NCBI GenBank assembly: GCA_011330545.1
Contig: DRQI01000210.1
Location: 1-8,671, forward strand
DNA: 8,671 bases
Direction of reading: 5' to 3'
Origin: Flavobacteriia bacterium
GTDB taxonomy: Bacteria > Bacteroidota > Bacteroidia > Flavobacteriales > Flavobacteriaceae
The translations under genes were made by a program, and so were the position numbers. Shown piece after piece: positions 1 to 7,495 of the stretch. Within the stretch, counting starts at the first letter, position 1. Every line of letters starts with the position of its first letter. A model generated the notes under the pieces. That model did no database searches and was not told the origin of the DNA. It was given only the letters and a program-made list of their open reading frames with translations.

Positions 1-1049
1 ACCGAAACAGGTATGGATGCAATCTTCTTTTCTTTGGTCAACCTAACAGCAACATCATAATCGTATTCTTCGGTAATTTTATGATAATCTAATAATTGAA
101 AATAGGTTCCTTTTGAGGGTATAAATTCAAATCTCGATGTTGAAAGCAACGACAAAAACAAATCTCTCTTATCTTGATAGAAATTACTCAATTCTAAATA
201 ATTTTGTGGCGATTTGATGTAGTTGGCAAATGCCACTTGTACCGGATGGTTTACGCTAAATACATTGAATTGATGTACTTTTCTAAATTCTTTTGTCAAT
301 TCGGCCGGAGCCACACAATAGCCAACTTTCCACCCTGTATTATGAAATGTTTTGCCAAATGACGCTATCATAAAAGCCCGCTCTGCCAACACCGGAAATA
401 GTGCTGCCGTTTGATGCATTTCACCATCGAAAATAATATGCTCATACACCTCATCGCTTAACAACAAGATATTGGTATTTTTTAACAATGATTCTAAGCG
501 TAACATATCATCTTTATGCAACACTCGGCCTGACGGGTTATGAGGCGAGTTTATGATAATCATTTTCGTCTTATCGCTGATTGCCTTCTCGACACTTTCC
601 CAATCAATAGTAAATGTTGAAGGGTCTAATTGTATGGCAATGGGCTTTCCGCCAAAAAGTTCAATTGCCGGTTCATAACAATCGTATGCCGGTTTAAAAA
701 GAATCACTTCATCGCCTTTTTCAACACAAGCACCAATGGCAGTAAATATGGCCTGAGTAGCACCGGCAGTAATGGTAATTTCGGTCTCCGGATTGTATGT
801 AACGCCATATAAACGCTCTATTTTTTCGGCAATGCCCTCGCGAAGGCTAAAAATTCCGGGCATTGGAGCATATTGATTGTGGCCCTCGCGCATTGCCTTA
901 TTGACCAATGCTATCAATTCTTTTGAGGTATTAAAATTTGGAAATCCCTGAGATAAGTTAATGGCATTATGCGCTGTTGCCAATTTGCCCATCACCGTGA
1001 AAATGGTGGTTTTTACATCGGGGAGCTTAGATTTTAATTGAATGTTCAT
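1..1049 (-). CDS. PLP-dependent class I/II aminotransferase, methionine aminotransferase type (3' end outside window)
   Basis: This is a cytosolic fold-type I aminotransferase that uses pyridoxal phosphate. The sequence resembles the YbdL/kynurenine aminotransferase group, usually annotated as methionine aminotransferase (methionine and 2-oxo acid to 4-methylthio-2-oxobutanoate and amino acid). It reads 349 complete codons from the ATG at 1047-1049 and runs off the left edge; related proteins are about 380-390 residues, so some 30-40 C-terminal residues, probably including the substrate-carboxylate arginine, are missing. Visible landmarks are SQGFP (33-37), the cofactor-phosphate segment ITAGATQAIF (around 90-105), PHNPSGR with Asn171, SDEVYEH with Asp199 and Tyr202, and SFGK with the Schiff-base Lys233 followed by NTGWKVGY. 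The typical FNVFSVNHPVQ segment follows. No other gene is close enough to form an obvious operon. The fold and cofactor are secure; substrate preference is family inference, and kynurenine or glutamine transamination are alternatives. Confidence 0.93.
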   Translation of the reverse strand, partial: MNIQLKSKLPDVKTTIFTVMGKLATAHNAINLSQGFPNFNTSKELIALVNKAMREGHNQYAPMPGIFSLREGIAEKIERLYGVTYNPETEITITAGATQAIFTAIGACVEKGDEVILFKPAYDCYEPAIELFGGKPIAIQLDPSTFTIDWESVEKAISDKTKMIIINSPHNPSGRVLHKDDMLRLESLLKNTNILLLSDEVYEHIIFDGEMHQTAALFPVLAERAFMIASFGKTFHNTGWKVGYCVAPAELTKEFRKVHQFNVFSVNHPVQVAFANYIKSPQNYLELSNFYQDKRDLFLSLLSTSRFEFIPSKGTYFQLLDYHKITEEYDYDVAVRLTKEKKIASIPVS

Positions 1050-1364
1050 TGAATTAAAAATTAGTATATAAAGTAACGAAAAATCTCTAAATAATTTTTA
1101 CTTTCAACACATTAAGGTTAACTCCTTACGTCAATTTAAATTTTGTGTTGCTACTTGGATATTATAGATAACACAAGAAGATAAAAATAACGGTAGTATT
1201 GAAATGTAAAAAAGGGATGTAATTTAAATTTCATATGTCCTTATTTTTTAGAGCCGTACCTTTCAACTGTGTTAGCAGATAAATAATATAGCGATATAAT
1301 CATGCTTATTTTGCACTCACTCAAATTTTTATCATAAAAGGTTTGCAATAGCATTATTTTCCTG
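1050..1364. other. Intergenic stretch between PAP2 gene and aminotransferase gene
   Basis: This AT-rich stretch of 315 bases lies downstream of the PAP2 gene and upstream of the aminotransferase gene, both on the minus strand. It must hold the aminotransferase promoter, but I see no exact TAnnTTTG box on the minus strand, only seven-of-eight matches. No convincing GC-rich hairpin with a T-tract follows the PAP2 stop. The only small reading frame is a 27-codon minus-strand ORF (1151-1234), with AAGGA before its ATG and many aromatic residues; it has no recognisable similarity and is not called as a gene. Confidence 0.5.
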
Positions 1365-2093
1365 TTAAAATCTGATAATACTCGCAATTCCAATCGCATT
1401 ATCCCGATACATAGGAGCCATAAAAACGGTTCTTTTCTTACTTTTAAAAGGATGCCAATTTTTAAGGGGTTTAAAATTATAAGCCAATTGGGTAATGGCA
1501 ATTCCAACTCCGGCACCAACCAAGACATCAGACGTAAAATGTTTATTATTTAAAACTCTAAATACGGCTGTTGTTGTTGCAAAAGCAACACCACTAAAGG
1601 CCAAAAATTTATTACTGTCTTTATACTCATAATATAAAACTGCTGCCGTTGCAAAGGCGATGGAGGTGTGTCCTGATGGAAACGATTGGTTGTCACTCTT
1701 GTCAGGCCTTTCTTCATTAAATGTTTGTTTTAAGAGCTCTGTAACCCCTAATGTTACAATACCTGACACCAACAGATACTTTGTTTGATCTCCAAGAGTA
1801 TTTTCACTTTTAATGTGCAATACATTGGCGGCATACATTTCTATCGTGGGAACGGCAACAAAAAAGTTATCTAAATTTGAACTAAAATTTAAACCCCCCT
1901 GAATTTGATTTTGTAAATGCTCCTTACCTAAATCGCCCTTCGCATAATTGATAAAGGTACCTATACCAATTAGCGATAAAGGCACTATACTTTTCTGTAA
2001 AAAAGTGCTTTTTCTTTTTGTTTGAGTACTGTCTAATTGTGCATTTGTAATTAAAAAGCTACATGCGAAAACTATGGTTATTATTTTTTTGAT
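1365..2093 (-). CDS. Exported/membrane PAP2-family phosphatase with apparent non-AUG (ATC) start
   Basis: This is a type 2 phosphatidic acid phosphatase superfamily protein; relatives remove phosphate from lipid A, undecaprenyl pyrophosphate or phosphatidic acid at the outer face of the inner membrane. All three motifs are present (numbered from the codon at 2093): K122-x6-R129-P130; SFPSGHTS with Ser140 and His142; R179-x5-H185-x3-D189. Several hydrophobic segments suggest a multi-pass protein. The first ATG/GTG/TTG-type codon in frame is GTG at 1983-1985 (206 residues), but 36 codons upstream are open and encode a clear signal peptide: KKIITIVFACSFLITNA then Gln. The codon before KK is ATC (2091-2093), and an in-frame TAA lies a few codons further out. 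I place the start there by inference, for 242 residues; a G-to-C change at position 2091 on the plus strand would make it ATG. Substrate cannot be told from sequence. The C-terminus ends in Phe after alternating polar/hydrophobic residues. Confidence 0.85.
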   Translation of the reverse strand: MKKIITIVFACSFLITNAQLDSTQTKRKSTFLQKSIVPLSLIGIGTFINYAKGDLGKEHLQNQIQGGLNFSSNLDNFFVAVPTIEMYAANVLHIKSENTLGDQTKYLLVSGIVTLGVTELLKQTFNEERPDKSDNQSFPSGHTSIAFATAAVLYYEYKDSNKFLAFSGVAFATTTAVFRVLNNKHFTSDVLVGAGVGIAITQLAYNFKPLKNWHPFKSKKRTVFMAPMYRDNAIGIASIIRF

Positions 2094-2185
2094 ACTATAA
2101 GGGTTTAGATTTTATACAGACGTAGTTAAATTTTATACTTACAAAGAAAACACTCGTCTTTTATTTGATTTTGAGTACGTTGATT

Positions 2186-2193
2186 CAAAGTTA
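2186..2193 (-). promoter_or_regulatory. Candidate -7 box (TAACTTTG) for the PAP2 gene
   Basis: Reading the minus strand, this is an exact match to TAnnTTTG, the -7 element of the primary sigma factor in Bacteroidota. It would start transcription about seven bases downstream, leaving a leader of about 85 bases before the ATC codon at 2093. I see no TTG/TTTG -33 element at the usual 17-23 base spacing, so the call rests on one box only. Confidence 0.4.
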
Positions 2194-2420
2194 GTATTTT
2201 TTAAGGTACTTTCGATGCGAAACTTTCACGCTTGATTTATCCTTAATTTCCGTTTGCCCGTATCGTATAAAAGAAAAAGGGATTTTCGCTTTTTTAGACG
2301 GCTCTGGCAATGGCTAATAAAATTTTGTAGCGAAGAAAAAAAAGGCGTAATACATGTTTTTGTTATTGATTGACATACAAATTTGACAAGCCATATTGGT
2401 ATATAGAAAATCTAGCCTCA

Positions 2421-2441
2421 AAAAGATTTTTAGAATCTTTT
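2421..2441 (-). terminator. Possible AT-rich terminator of the sdhCAB operon
   Basis: This is a perfect 8-base inverted repeat, AAAAGATT and AATCTTTT, around a 5-base loop, about 100 bases beyond the sdhB stop. In the sdh transcript the descending arm runs into five U residues. The stem has only one G-C pair, so it is weak as an intrinsic terminator. On the other strand it is followed by CGGGATTTTTT and could also act in that direction. Confidence 0.3.
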
Positions 2442-2543
2442 CGGGATTTTTTGATGTAAAAATAGTTATGCAATTACAGTTGAAGAAACCTACCAGAAGT
2501 AAATATAAATTTTCTGTTTGATTTATCTTTATTTTGTAAAACG

Positions 2544-3287
2544 TTAGCCCTTTAAACTTGCAGCCAAATATTCTCTATTCATACGGGCAATATTTTCTAA
2601 CGAAATTCCTTTTGGGCATTCTACTTCGCAGGCACCGGTGTTGGTACAGTTACCAAAACCTTCTTCGTCCATTTGTTTTACCATATTCAATACGCGACTG
2701 GTGGCTTCTATCCGGCCTTGTGGCAACAAAGCAAATTGTGATACTTTGGCAGAGACAAACAGCATAGCACTTGAGTTTTTGCATGTTGCTACACAGGCAC
2801 CACAACCAATACATTCTGCCGAATCAAAAGCGGCCGCTGCAGTTTCTTTATCAATAAGGATATTGTTGGCATCTTCGGCACTACCGGTATCAAAAGAATT
2901 ATACCCCCCAGCTTGTTGGATACGCTCAAAAGCACTTCTATCAACTACTAAATCTTTAACAATAGGAAAAGCATCTGCCCTAAAAGGTTCAATATAAATC
3001 GTTTGTCCATCTTTAAAAGAACGCATATATAACTGGCAGGTTGTCACTAACTTTTTTGGCCCATGTGCTTCGCCATTTATATATAGTGAGCACATTCCGC
3101 ATACTCCTTCTCTACAATCATTATCAAAAGCAATAACATCTTCTCCCTTTTCTATCAGTTGTTGATTGAGCACATCGAGCATTTCTAAAAAAGAAGTATC
3201 TGATGAAATATCTGTTACTTTGTAGTCTTTCATGCTTCCTTGAGCATTGGCACTATCTTGTCTCCAAATTTTTAAAGTAAAATCCAT
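2544..3287 (-). CDS. sdhB: Succinate dehydrogenase/fumarate reductase iron-sulfur subunit
   Basis: This is the electron-transfer subunit of complex II. It passes electrons from the flavin of SdhA to the quinone site near SdhC and sits on the cytoplasmic face of the membrane. At 247 residues it has the usual length. The N-terminal ferredoxin domain binds a [2Fe-2S] cluster through Cys58, Cys63, Cys66 and Cys84 (CREGVCGMC then a later Cys). The C-terminal domain has [11 protein letters not shown] (159-169) plus Cys214, Cys220 and Cys224. By analogy with E. coli SdhB, Cys159/162/165/224 hold [4Fe-4S] and Cys169/214/220 hold [3Fe-4S]. The residue after Cys169 is Lys rather than the common Pro. 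The start lies 20 bases after the sdhA stop, so it is co-transcribed as the last gene of sdhCAB. An inserted Asp/Glu/Ala-rich stretch (about 127-155) separates the two cluster domains. The identification is firm; direction of the reaction in vivo is inferred from the organism type. Confidence 0.97.
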   Translation of the reverse strand: MDFTLKIWRQDSANAQGSMKDYKVTDISSDTSFLEMLDVLNQQLIEKGEDVIAFDNDCREGVCGMCSLYINGEAHGPKKLVTTCQLYMRSFKDGQTIYIEPFRADAFPIVKDLVVDRSAFERIQQAGGYNSFDTGSAEDANNILIDKETAAAAFDSAECIGCGACVATCKNSSAMLFVSAKVSQFALLPQGRIEATSRVLNMVKQMDEEGFGNCTNTGACEVECPKGISLENIARMNREYLAASLKG

Positions 3288-3307
3288 ATTCGTTTTTTTA
3301 CTTGTTA

Positions 3308-5260
3308 TTATTTATAGTTACGTTGTTTTAATTCTATGGCATTAAAAGTTAATGGTTCTTTATGCAGTTTAGGTTCTTTGCCTTCTCCCATATATTCCCA
3401 AGCAGCAACATAAGTATATTCTTTGTCATTTCTCTTGGCCTCTCCTTTTTGTGGCCCATCGGGTTCTACCGATTCTTCTCTATAATGTGCCCCACAAGAT
3501 TCTTTTCTATTGAGTGCATCTATGGCCATTAGCTCTGCCAATTCTAAAAAGTCGGCTACGCGTATTGCCTTTTCTAATTCGTTATTAAACTGATTGGCCT
3601 TTCCGGGTACTCTTACGTCATTCCAAAAGGCAGCACGTATTTCTTTAATTTCTTCTATGGCTTCTTTTAATCCTTTTTCGTTTCGAGCCAATCCAACTTT
3701 ATCCCACATCACTTTACCCAATTTTCTGTGGAAATAGTCAACAGATTTAGTACCGTTTATGGCAAAAATTTTATCGATAAGCTCTTGAACGCCATTTGCA
3801 GCTTTATCAAATTCGGCACTTGAGGTATCAATGGACCCGGTATGAATATCACCACTTAAATAATTAGCAATTGTTGCCGGTAAGACAAAGTAGCCGTCGC
3901 ATAAACATTGCATTAGTGAAGAGGCTCCTAATCGATTGGCACCATGGTCAGAAAAATTAGCTTCTCCTATGGCATATAAGCCCGGAACGGTAGTCATGGT
4001 TTCATAATCAACCCAAGTACCGCCCATCGTATAATGCGATGCAGGGTAAATCATCATGGGTGTTTTATACGGATCGTCACCGGTAATATTCTGATACATA
4101 TCAAAAAGGTTCCCATAGCGTTCTTTAACGGTTTCAACTCCCAAACGACTGATAGCATCTGCAAAGTCTAAATATACCGCATAACCCGCTTTATTTACGC
4201 CAAAACCGGCATCACAACGCTCTTTAGCAGCTCTTGAAGCCACGTCGCGTGGTACTAAATTACCGAAAGCCGGATAGCGCCTTTCTAAATAATAATCTCT
4301 ATTCTCTTCGGGTATTTCGGTTGGTTTTAGCTTACCCTCACGTATTGCTTCAACATCTTCTTTGTGTTTAGGCACCCAAATTCTACCATCATTTCGCAAG
4401 GACTCAGACATCAATGTTAATTTACTTTGGTGTTCTCCGGAAACGGGAATGCATGTTGGATGTATTTGGGTATAACACGGGTTTGCGAAAAAAGCCCCTT
4501 TTTTATAAATTTTCCAAGCTGCGGTTACATTGCAATTCATAGCATTGGTCGATAAATAAAATACATTGCCATAACCACCCGATGCTACCACTACCGCATG
4601 TGCTCCAAAACGCTCAATTTTACCTGTAATTAGGTTTCTTGCTATAATCCCTCTTGCTTTTCCGTCAACAATGACCACATCGAGCATTTCATGGCGGTTG
4701 TAAGATTTTACACTACCAGCCTTAATTTGCCTGTTCATTGAGCTATACGCACCTAATAATAATTGTTGCCCTGTGGCTCCTGAGGCATAAAATGTTCTCG
4801 ATACTTGTGCCCCGCCAAAAGAACGATTGGCTAATGTACCACCATATTCTCTGGCAAAAGGAACACCTTGTGCTACGCATTGATCGATAATATTACCACT
4901 TAATTGTGCAAGGCGATATACATTTTCTTCTCGCCCCCTATAATCGCCACCTTTTACCGTATCATAAAACAGTCTGTAATCACTATCATTATCATTCTGA
5001 TAATTTTTTGAAGCATTTATTCCGCCTTGAGCGGCAATAGAATGTGCTCTCCTAGGACTGTCTTGAAAATAGAAAACTTTTACATTATATCCTGCTTCAC
5101 CCAACGTTGCTGCTGCGGCACCTCCTGCTAAGCCACTACCAATTATTATAATATCTATTTTTCTTCTGTTAGAAGGGTTTACTAAATTGGTATGAGCTTT
5201 GTAATTTTCCCATTTTTTTTCTATTGGGCCTTCGGGTATTTTAGAATCTAATTTTGCCAT
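3308..5260 (-). CDS. sdhA: Succinate dehydrogenase/fumarate reductase flavoprotein subunit
   Basis: This is the catalytic subunit of complex II, oxidising succinate to fumarate with covalently bound FAD on the cytoplasmic side. The dinucleotide-binding motif GSGLAGG is at 41-47, after a roughly 35-residue N-terminal extension. His73 in [14 protein letters not shown] is the expected covalent FAD attachment site. Active-site residues, matched to E. coli SdhA, are His267 (HPTC), Arg338 (PRDVASR, the proton-delivery arginine), His409 (SHYTMGG) and Arg443 (GANRLGASS). GEANFSDHG (432-440) contributes to flavin binding. The C-terminal helical domain follows, ending with the GAHYREE segment (590-596). 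The length of 650 residues is longer than E. coli SdhA and fits the type B enzymes of Bacillus and Bacteroidota. It lies between sdhC (56 bases upstream, with a palindrome in the gap) and sdhB (20 bases downstream). Fumarate reductase activity is possible in this family, but the set of ligands does not distinguish the two directions. Confidence 0.97.
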   Translation of the reverse strand: MAKLDSKIPEGPIEKKWENYKAHTNLVNPSNRRKIDIIIIGSGLAGGAAAATLGEAGYNVKVFYFQDSPRRAHSIAAQGGINASKNYQNDNDSDYRLFYDTVKGGDYRGREENVYRLAQLSGNIIDQCVAQGVPFAREYGGTLANRSFGGAQVSRTFYASGATGQQLLLGAYSSMNRQIKAGSVKSYNRHEMLDVVIVDGKARGIIARNLITGKIERFGAHAVVVASGGYGNVFYLSTNAMNCNVTAAWKIYKKGAFFANPCYTQIHPTCIPVSGEHQSKLTLMSESLRNDGRIWVPKHKEDVEAIREGKLKPTEIPEENRDYYLERRYPAFGNLVPRDVASRAAKERCDAGFGVNKAGYAVYLDFADAISRLGVETVKERYGNLFDMYQNITGDDPYKTPMMIYPASHYTMGGTWVDYETMTTVPGLYAIGEANFSDHGANRLGASSLMQCLCDGYFVLPATIANYLSGDIHTGSIDTSSAEFDKAANGVQELIDKIFAINGTKSVDYFHRKLGKVMWDKVGLARNEKGLKEAIEEIKEIRAAFWNDVRVPGKANQFNNELEKAIRVADFLELAELMAIDALNRKESCGAHYREESVEPDGPQKGEAKRNDKEYTYVAAWEYMGEGKEPKLHKEPLTFNAIELKQRNYK

Positions 5261-5277
5261 AATTACTTGTTTATGCT

Positions 5278-5297
5278 ATCCCGATAGCTATCGAGAT
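5278..5297 (-). repeat. Hairpin-forming palindrome between sdhC and sdhA
   Basis: The 12-base core at 5282-5293 (CGATAGCTATCG) is a perfect palindrome, and three more pairs match on each side beyond one mismatch. In the sdh transcript that mismatch becomes a U-G wobble, giving an 8-pair stem with an AGCU loop that ends 17 bases before the sdhA start codon. It could shape RNA stability or sdhA translation, or be one copy of a dispersed intergenic palindrome. No U-tract follows, so it is not a normal terminator. Confidence 0.5.
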
Positions 5298-5316
5298 TAT
5301 TTCAGTATATATTCTT

Positions 5317-5994
5317 TTATTGATTGAAAAAATGAAAAAGTGCAATAATAATAAATAAAAGGGGTACAATAATGGCGTATCCTTTTGTCCATTTTTTAAA
5401 ACTTTTGGTGTATTTATTATTCATTCCCATCGATTGGAATGCCGATTGAAAGCCGTGTAATAAATGCAATGCTAAAAATACAAATGCAAGCACATAGGCA
5501 CCCACTCGTAATGGGTTTGAAAACTTCAGATGTAATTCTTCAAAATACCGTAATCCTTCGCCATTTTGCAACAATCCTGAAGTGTCTCCATGAATATATT
5601 TTGTATTTATTTCCGGAATCCAAAAATCAATAAAATGCAATACTATAAATGCTAAAATTGCCAATCCGCTGTAAATCATATTTCTACTCATCCAAGTAGC
5701 ATTGGCAGCACCATTATTTTTTACATATTTAACACTACGTGCACTTTTATTTTTGAGTTCTAAGACAAATCCCATCACAAAATGAAAAACCACCCCAAAA
5801 ATTAAGATGGGTTGCATTATAAATTGGATAAGTGGATTTGTTCCCATAAAGTGAGAAGCTGTATTAAAAGCATCTTCACTAAAAACCGATAATAGGTTAA
5901 CCGAGACATGGATTAATAAGAAAAAGATTAGAAAAAATGCCGAAAGTGCCATAGCATACTTTCTGGCTAGCGATGAAGATAAAATTCCGCTCAT
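5317..5994 (-). CDS. sdhC: Succinate dehydrogenase cytochrome b558 membrane subunit
   Basis: This is the single membrane anchor of a type B (di-heme) complex II; it holds two b haems and the quinone site and anchors SdhA and SdhB. It is 225 residues long with five hydrophobic segments, at about 13-35, 57-80, 104-124, 163-184 and 206-223, as expected for this family. The likely haem ligands, by position against the Bacillus and Wolinella proteins, are His29, His71, His120 and His177 or His180 (LHLLHGFQSAFQ). A single large anchor with no separate sdhD is the usual arrangement in Bacteroidota, which use menaquinone. It is the first gene of the operon: an exact TAnnTTTG box lies about 27 bases upstream of the ATG. 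The start at 5992-5994 is well supported because the protein begins right before the first membrane segment. The sdhA start follows 56 bases after the stop. Confidence 0.95.
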   Translation of the reverse strand: MSGILSSSLARKYAMALSAFFLIFFLLIHVSVNLLSVFSEDAFNTASHFMGTNPLIQFIMQPILIFGVVFHFVMGFVLELKNKSARSVKYVKNNGAANATWMSRNMIYSGLAILAFIVLHFIDFWIPEINTKYIHGDTSGLLQNGEGLRYFEELHLKFSNPLRVGAYVLAFVFLALHLLHGFQSAFQSMGMNNKYTKSFKKWTKGYAIIVPLLFIIIALFHFFNQ

Positions 5995-6020
5995 GTTGAT
6001 TCATTTTTTTATAGAAGTAA

Positions 6021-6028
6021 CAAAGGTA
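6021..6028 (-). promoter_or_regulatory. -7 box (TACCTTTG) of the sdhCAB promoter
   Basis: On the minus strand this is an exact TAnnTTTG match, 27 bases before the sdhC ATG. Initiation would be near 6014, giving a leader of about 20 bases. At the -33 position there is a T-run rather than a clear TTTG. Position and box quality make it the best promoter call in the window. Confidence 0.6.
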
Positions 6029-6056
6029 GTATTTAGAGTTTGTAAAAAAAGTGATT

Positions 6057-6087
6057 TTAATCATTTTTTATAATTAAAAATGATTAA
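6057..6087. repeat. 31-base perfect inverted repeat in the divergent sdhC/OsmC-fusion intergenic region
   Basis: Two 12-base arms, TTAATCATTTTT and AAAAATGATTAA, match perfectly around a 7-base spacer (TATAATT). The centre is near 6072, about 58 bases upstream of the predicted sdhC transcription start and about 195 bases before the plus-strand ATG. This is a plausible place for an activator or a shared operator serving both directions. It has few G-C pairs and no coding context, so it is an unlikely terminator. The binding protein cannot be named from the sequence. Confidence 0.5.
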
Positions 6088-6267
6088 TCTCTTATCTTAA
6101 CTTTTTCTATTTCCTGAAAAATAGCCGAAATTCATCCCGTTTTCGGTTAATACAAAAAAGTTGATATGAGTTCTATTTAAAATTGTAAATTTAAAAACTA
6201 TTAATCAAAATGTGAGTAAAGTAAGCCAGTAAATGTTTCTCGACTAAGATTCGGGTAATCAAATTTT

Positions 6268-7476
6268 ATGTACAGCAAAAAAGTCCAATTTAAAAATAAA
6301 CAAGGTTTTCTGTTAGAAGGCAGTATTGATTTTCCTATTGACAAAAAGCCTTTGAGTTATGCCTTATTTGCCCACTTTTTTACCGGAAATAAAAATTTCA
6401 CCGCTGTACGGAATATTTCAAGGGCACTGACCCATAACAGAATTGCCGTCATGCGATTTGATTTTACAGGCCTAGGAAAAAGTGAAGGTGCTTTTGAAGA
6501 TTCTAATTTTTCTACCAATATTAGTGATTTGATAGCGGCGGCAAAATATTTGGCAGTACACTATGTATCGCCTAAAATTATTATCGGACATTCATTAGGT
6601 GGGGCAGCGGCTATTTTTGCCTCAAAAGAAATTGAATCAATAAAAGCCATTGTTACCATTGGTGCCCCTTCTAATCCTTCGCACGTAGAACATTTATTTG
6701 AAGACTATCTTGACGATATAGAACTGGAAGGAGAAGCAACCTTTGAAATATCCGGAAGGCAATTTACCATCAAAAAACATTTTTTAGAAGATTTGAGTTC
6801 AAAAAATATGACGGAACTTTTAAAAGCATCCAGAAAACCTATTTTGGTATTGCATTCACCACAAGATAAGATTGTAGACATCCAAAATGCTAAAGAAATT
6901 TATAATGCTGCCCACCACCCCAAGAGTTTTATTTCACTTGACGGAGCCAATCATTTGCTCACTAACAAAGAAGACTCTTACTATGTAGGCGAAGTAGTTA
7001 CCAGTTGGGTACGGCGTTATGTTAATTTTAAGGATGATTCTGATTTACAGACCGAAAAACAAACCGTAGTTAGAATCGGTAAAACCAAATACGCTACAGA
7101 AATAGCAGCAAGAACACATACTATTTTAGCCGATGAACCAAAAAAGTACGGTGGTAAAGATTCAGGAGTTACCCCTTATGAATTATTACTGGCAAGTTTG
7201 GGTTCGTGTACAGCCATTACCTTACGGATGTATGCTGACAGAAAACAATGGGAATTGGATGAGGTATTGGTACACTTAGAACACTTTAAACAACATGCCG
7301 AAGATTGTAACGCATGTGAGAACAATCCGAAAAAAATTGACAAATTTGTAAGGACTATTGAATTGAAAGGGCCATTGACAACCGAGCAACAAAACAGGTT
7401 GATAGCAATTGCCAACCGATGTCCGGTTCACAGAACATTAGAAAACACCATAGAGATTGACACTTTTTTAAAATAG
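6268..7476 (+). CDS. Bifunctional alpha/beta-hydrolase / OsmC-family fusion protein
   Basis: Two domains are joined in one 402-residue cytosolic protein without a signal peptide. Residues 1 to about 255 are an alpha/beta-hydrolase: nucleophile elbow GHSLGG with Ser109, probable acid Asp200 (SPQDKIV) and His229 (GANHLL), giving a full Ser-Asp-His triad. Residues from about 262 are an OsmC/Ohr-type domain: Cys314 in ELLLASLGSC and Cys385 in NRCPVHRTLE are the two redox cysteines that reduce organic hydroperoxides in this family. A further CxxC pair, Cys347 and Cys350, lies between them. This fusion architecture is known in bacteria, but its substrate is not; the obvious guess is hydrolysis of an ester or thioester coupled with peroxide or thiol chemistry. 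It is the first gene of an apparent plus-strand operon, with rimK starting 19 bases after its stop, and it diverges from sdhC. Domain identities are firm and biological role is unknown. Confidence 0.93.
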   Translation: MYSKKVQFKNKQGFLLEGSIDFPIDKKPLSYALFAHFFTGNKNFTAVRNISRALTHNRIAVMRFDFTGLGKSEGAFEDSNFSTNISDLIAAAKYLAVHYVSPKIIIGHSLGGAAAIFASKEIESIKAIVTIGAPSNPSHVEHLFEDYLDDIELEGEATFEISGRQFTIKKHFLEDLSSKNMTELLKASRKPILVLHSPQDKIVDIQNAKEIYNAAHHPKSFISLDGANHLLTNKEDSYYVGEVVTSWVRRYVNFKDDSDLQTEKQTVVRIGKTKYATEIAARTHTILADEPKKYGGKDSGVTPYELLLASLGSCTAITLRMYADRKQWELDEVLVHLEHFKQHAEDCNACENNPKKIDKFVRTIELKGPLTTEQQNRLIAIANRCPVHRTLENTIEIDTFLK

Positions 7477-7495
7477 ATAAGGGAAAAAATATCAG

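Larger units (their letters stand above)
2094..2543. other. 450-base intergenic region between sdhB and the PAP2 gene
   Basis: No gene is supported here. The left part holds the leader and -7 box of the PAP2 gene. The part around 2205-2350 is visibly richer in G and C than its surroundings and contains T- and A-runs flanking TTCGCT/AGCGAA half-repeats. A frame open for 40 codons on the minus strand (2191-2313) has no ATG and no recognisable product. The right part carries an AT-rich inverted repeat (2421-2441) that may be the sdh terminator. No tRNA or mobile-element end could be recognised. Confidence 0.5.

Noticed and set aside
1151..1234. 27-codon minus-strand ORF with AAGGA before its ATG
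   Set aside because: Too short and composed mostly of aromatic and hydrophobic residues expected by chance in AT-rich DNA; no similarity recognised.
1241..1528. 95-codon minus-strand ORF overlapping the PAP2 gene 3' half
   Set aside because: It is out of frame with a gene carrying all PAP2 motifs, and its product has no recognisable domain; a shadow frame.
2366..2388. Two TTGACA copies suggesting a sigma70-type promoter on the plus strand
   Set aside because: No TATAAT-like box lies at 16-18 bases, Bacteroidota do not use this consensus as the main promoter, and no plus-strand gene follows.
2638..2997. 119-codon plus-strand ORF inside sdhB
   Set aside because: It lies antisense to sdhB, whose cluster cysteines and length are all intact; the frame is explained by codon complementarity.
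6079..6099. Fur-box-like match overlapping the right arm of the inverted repeat
   Set aside because: It needs an inserted base to align with the Fur consensus, and the surrounding repeat already explains the symmetry.
6124..6147. CCGAAA...TTTCGG hairpin in the sdhC/hydrolase intergenic region
   Set aside because: The 6-base stem with a 10-base loop lacks a T-tract and does not follow any gene end, so it is not a terminator; weaker than the nearby 31-base repeat.
6186..6193. TAAATTTA as a -7 box for the plus-strand operon
   Set aside because: It matches TAnnTTTG at all but the last base, and such near-matches are frequent in this composition; no -33 element at good spacing, so no promoter is called for the operon.
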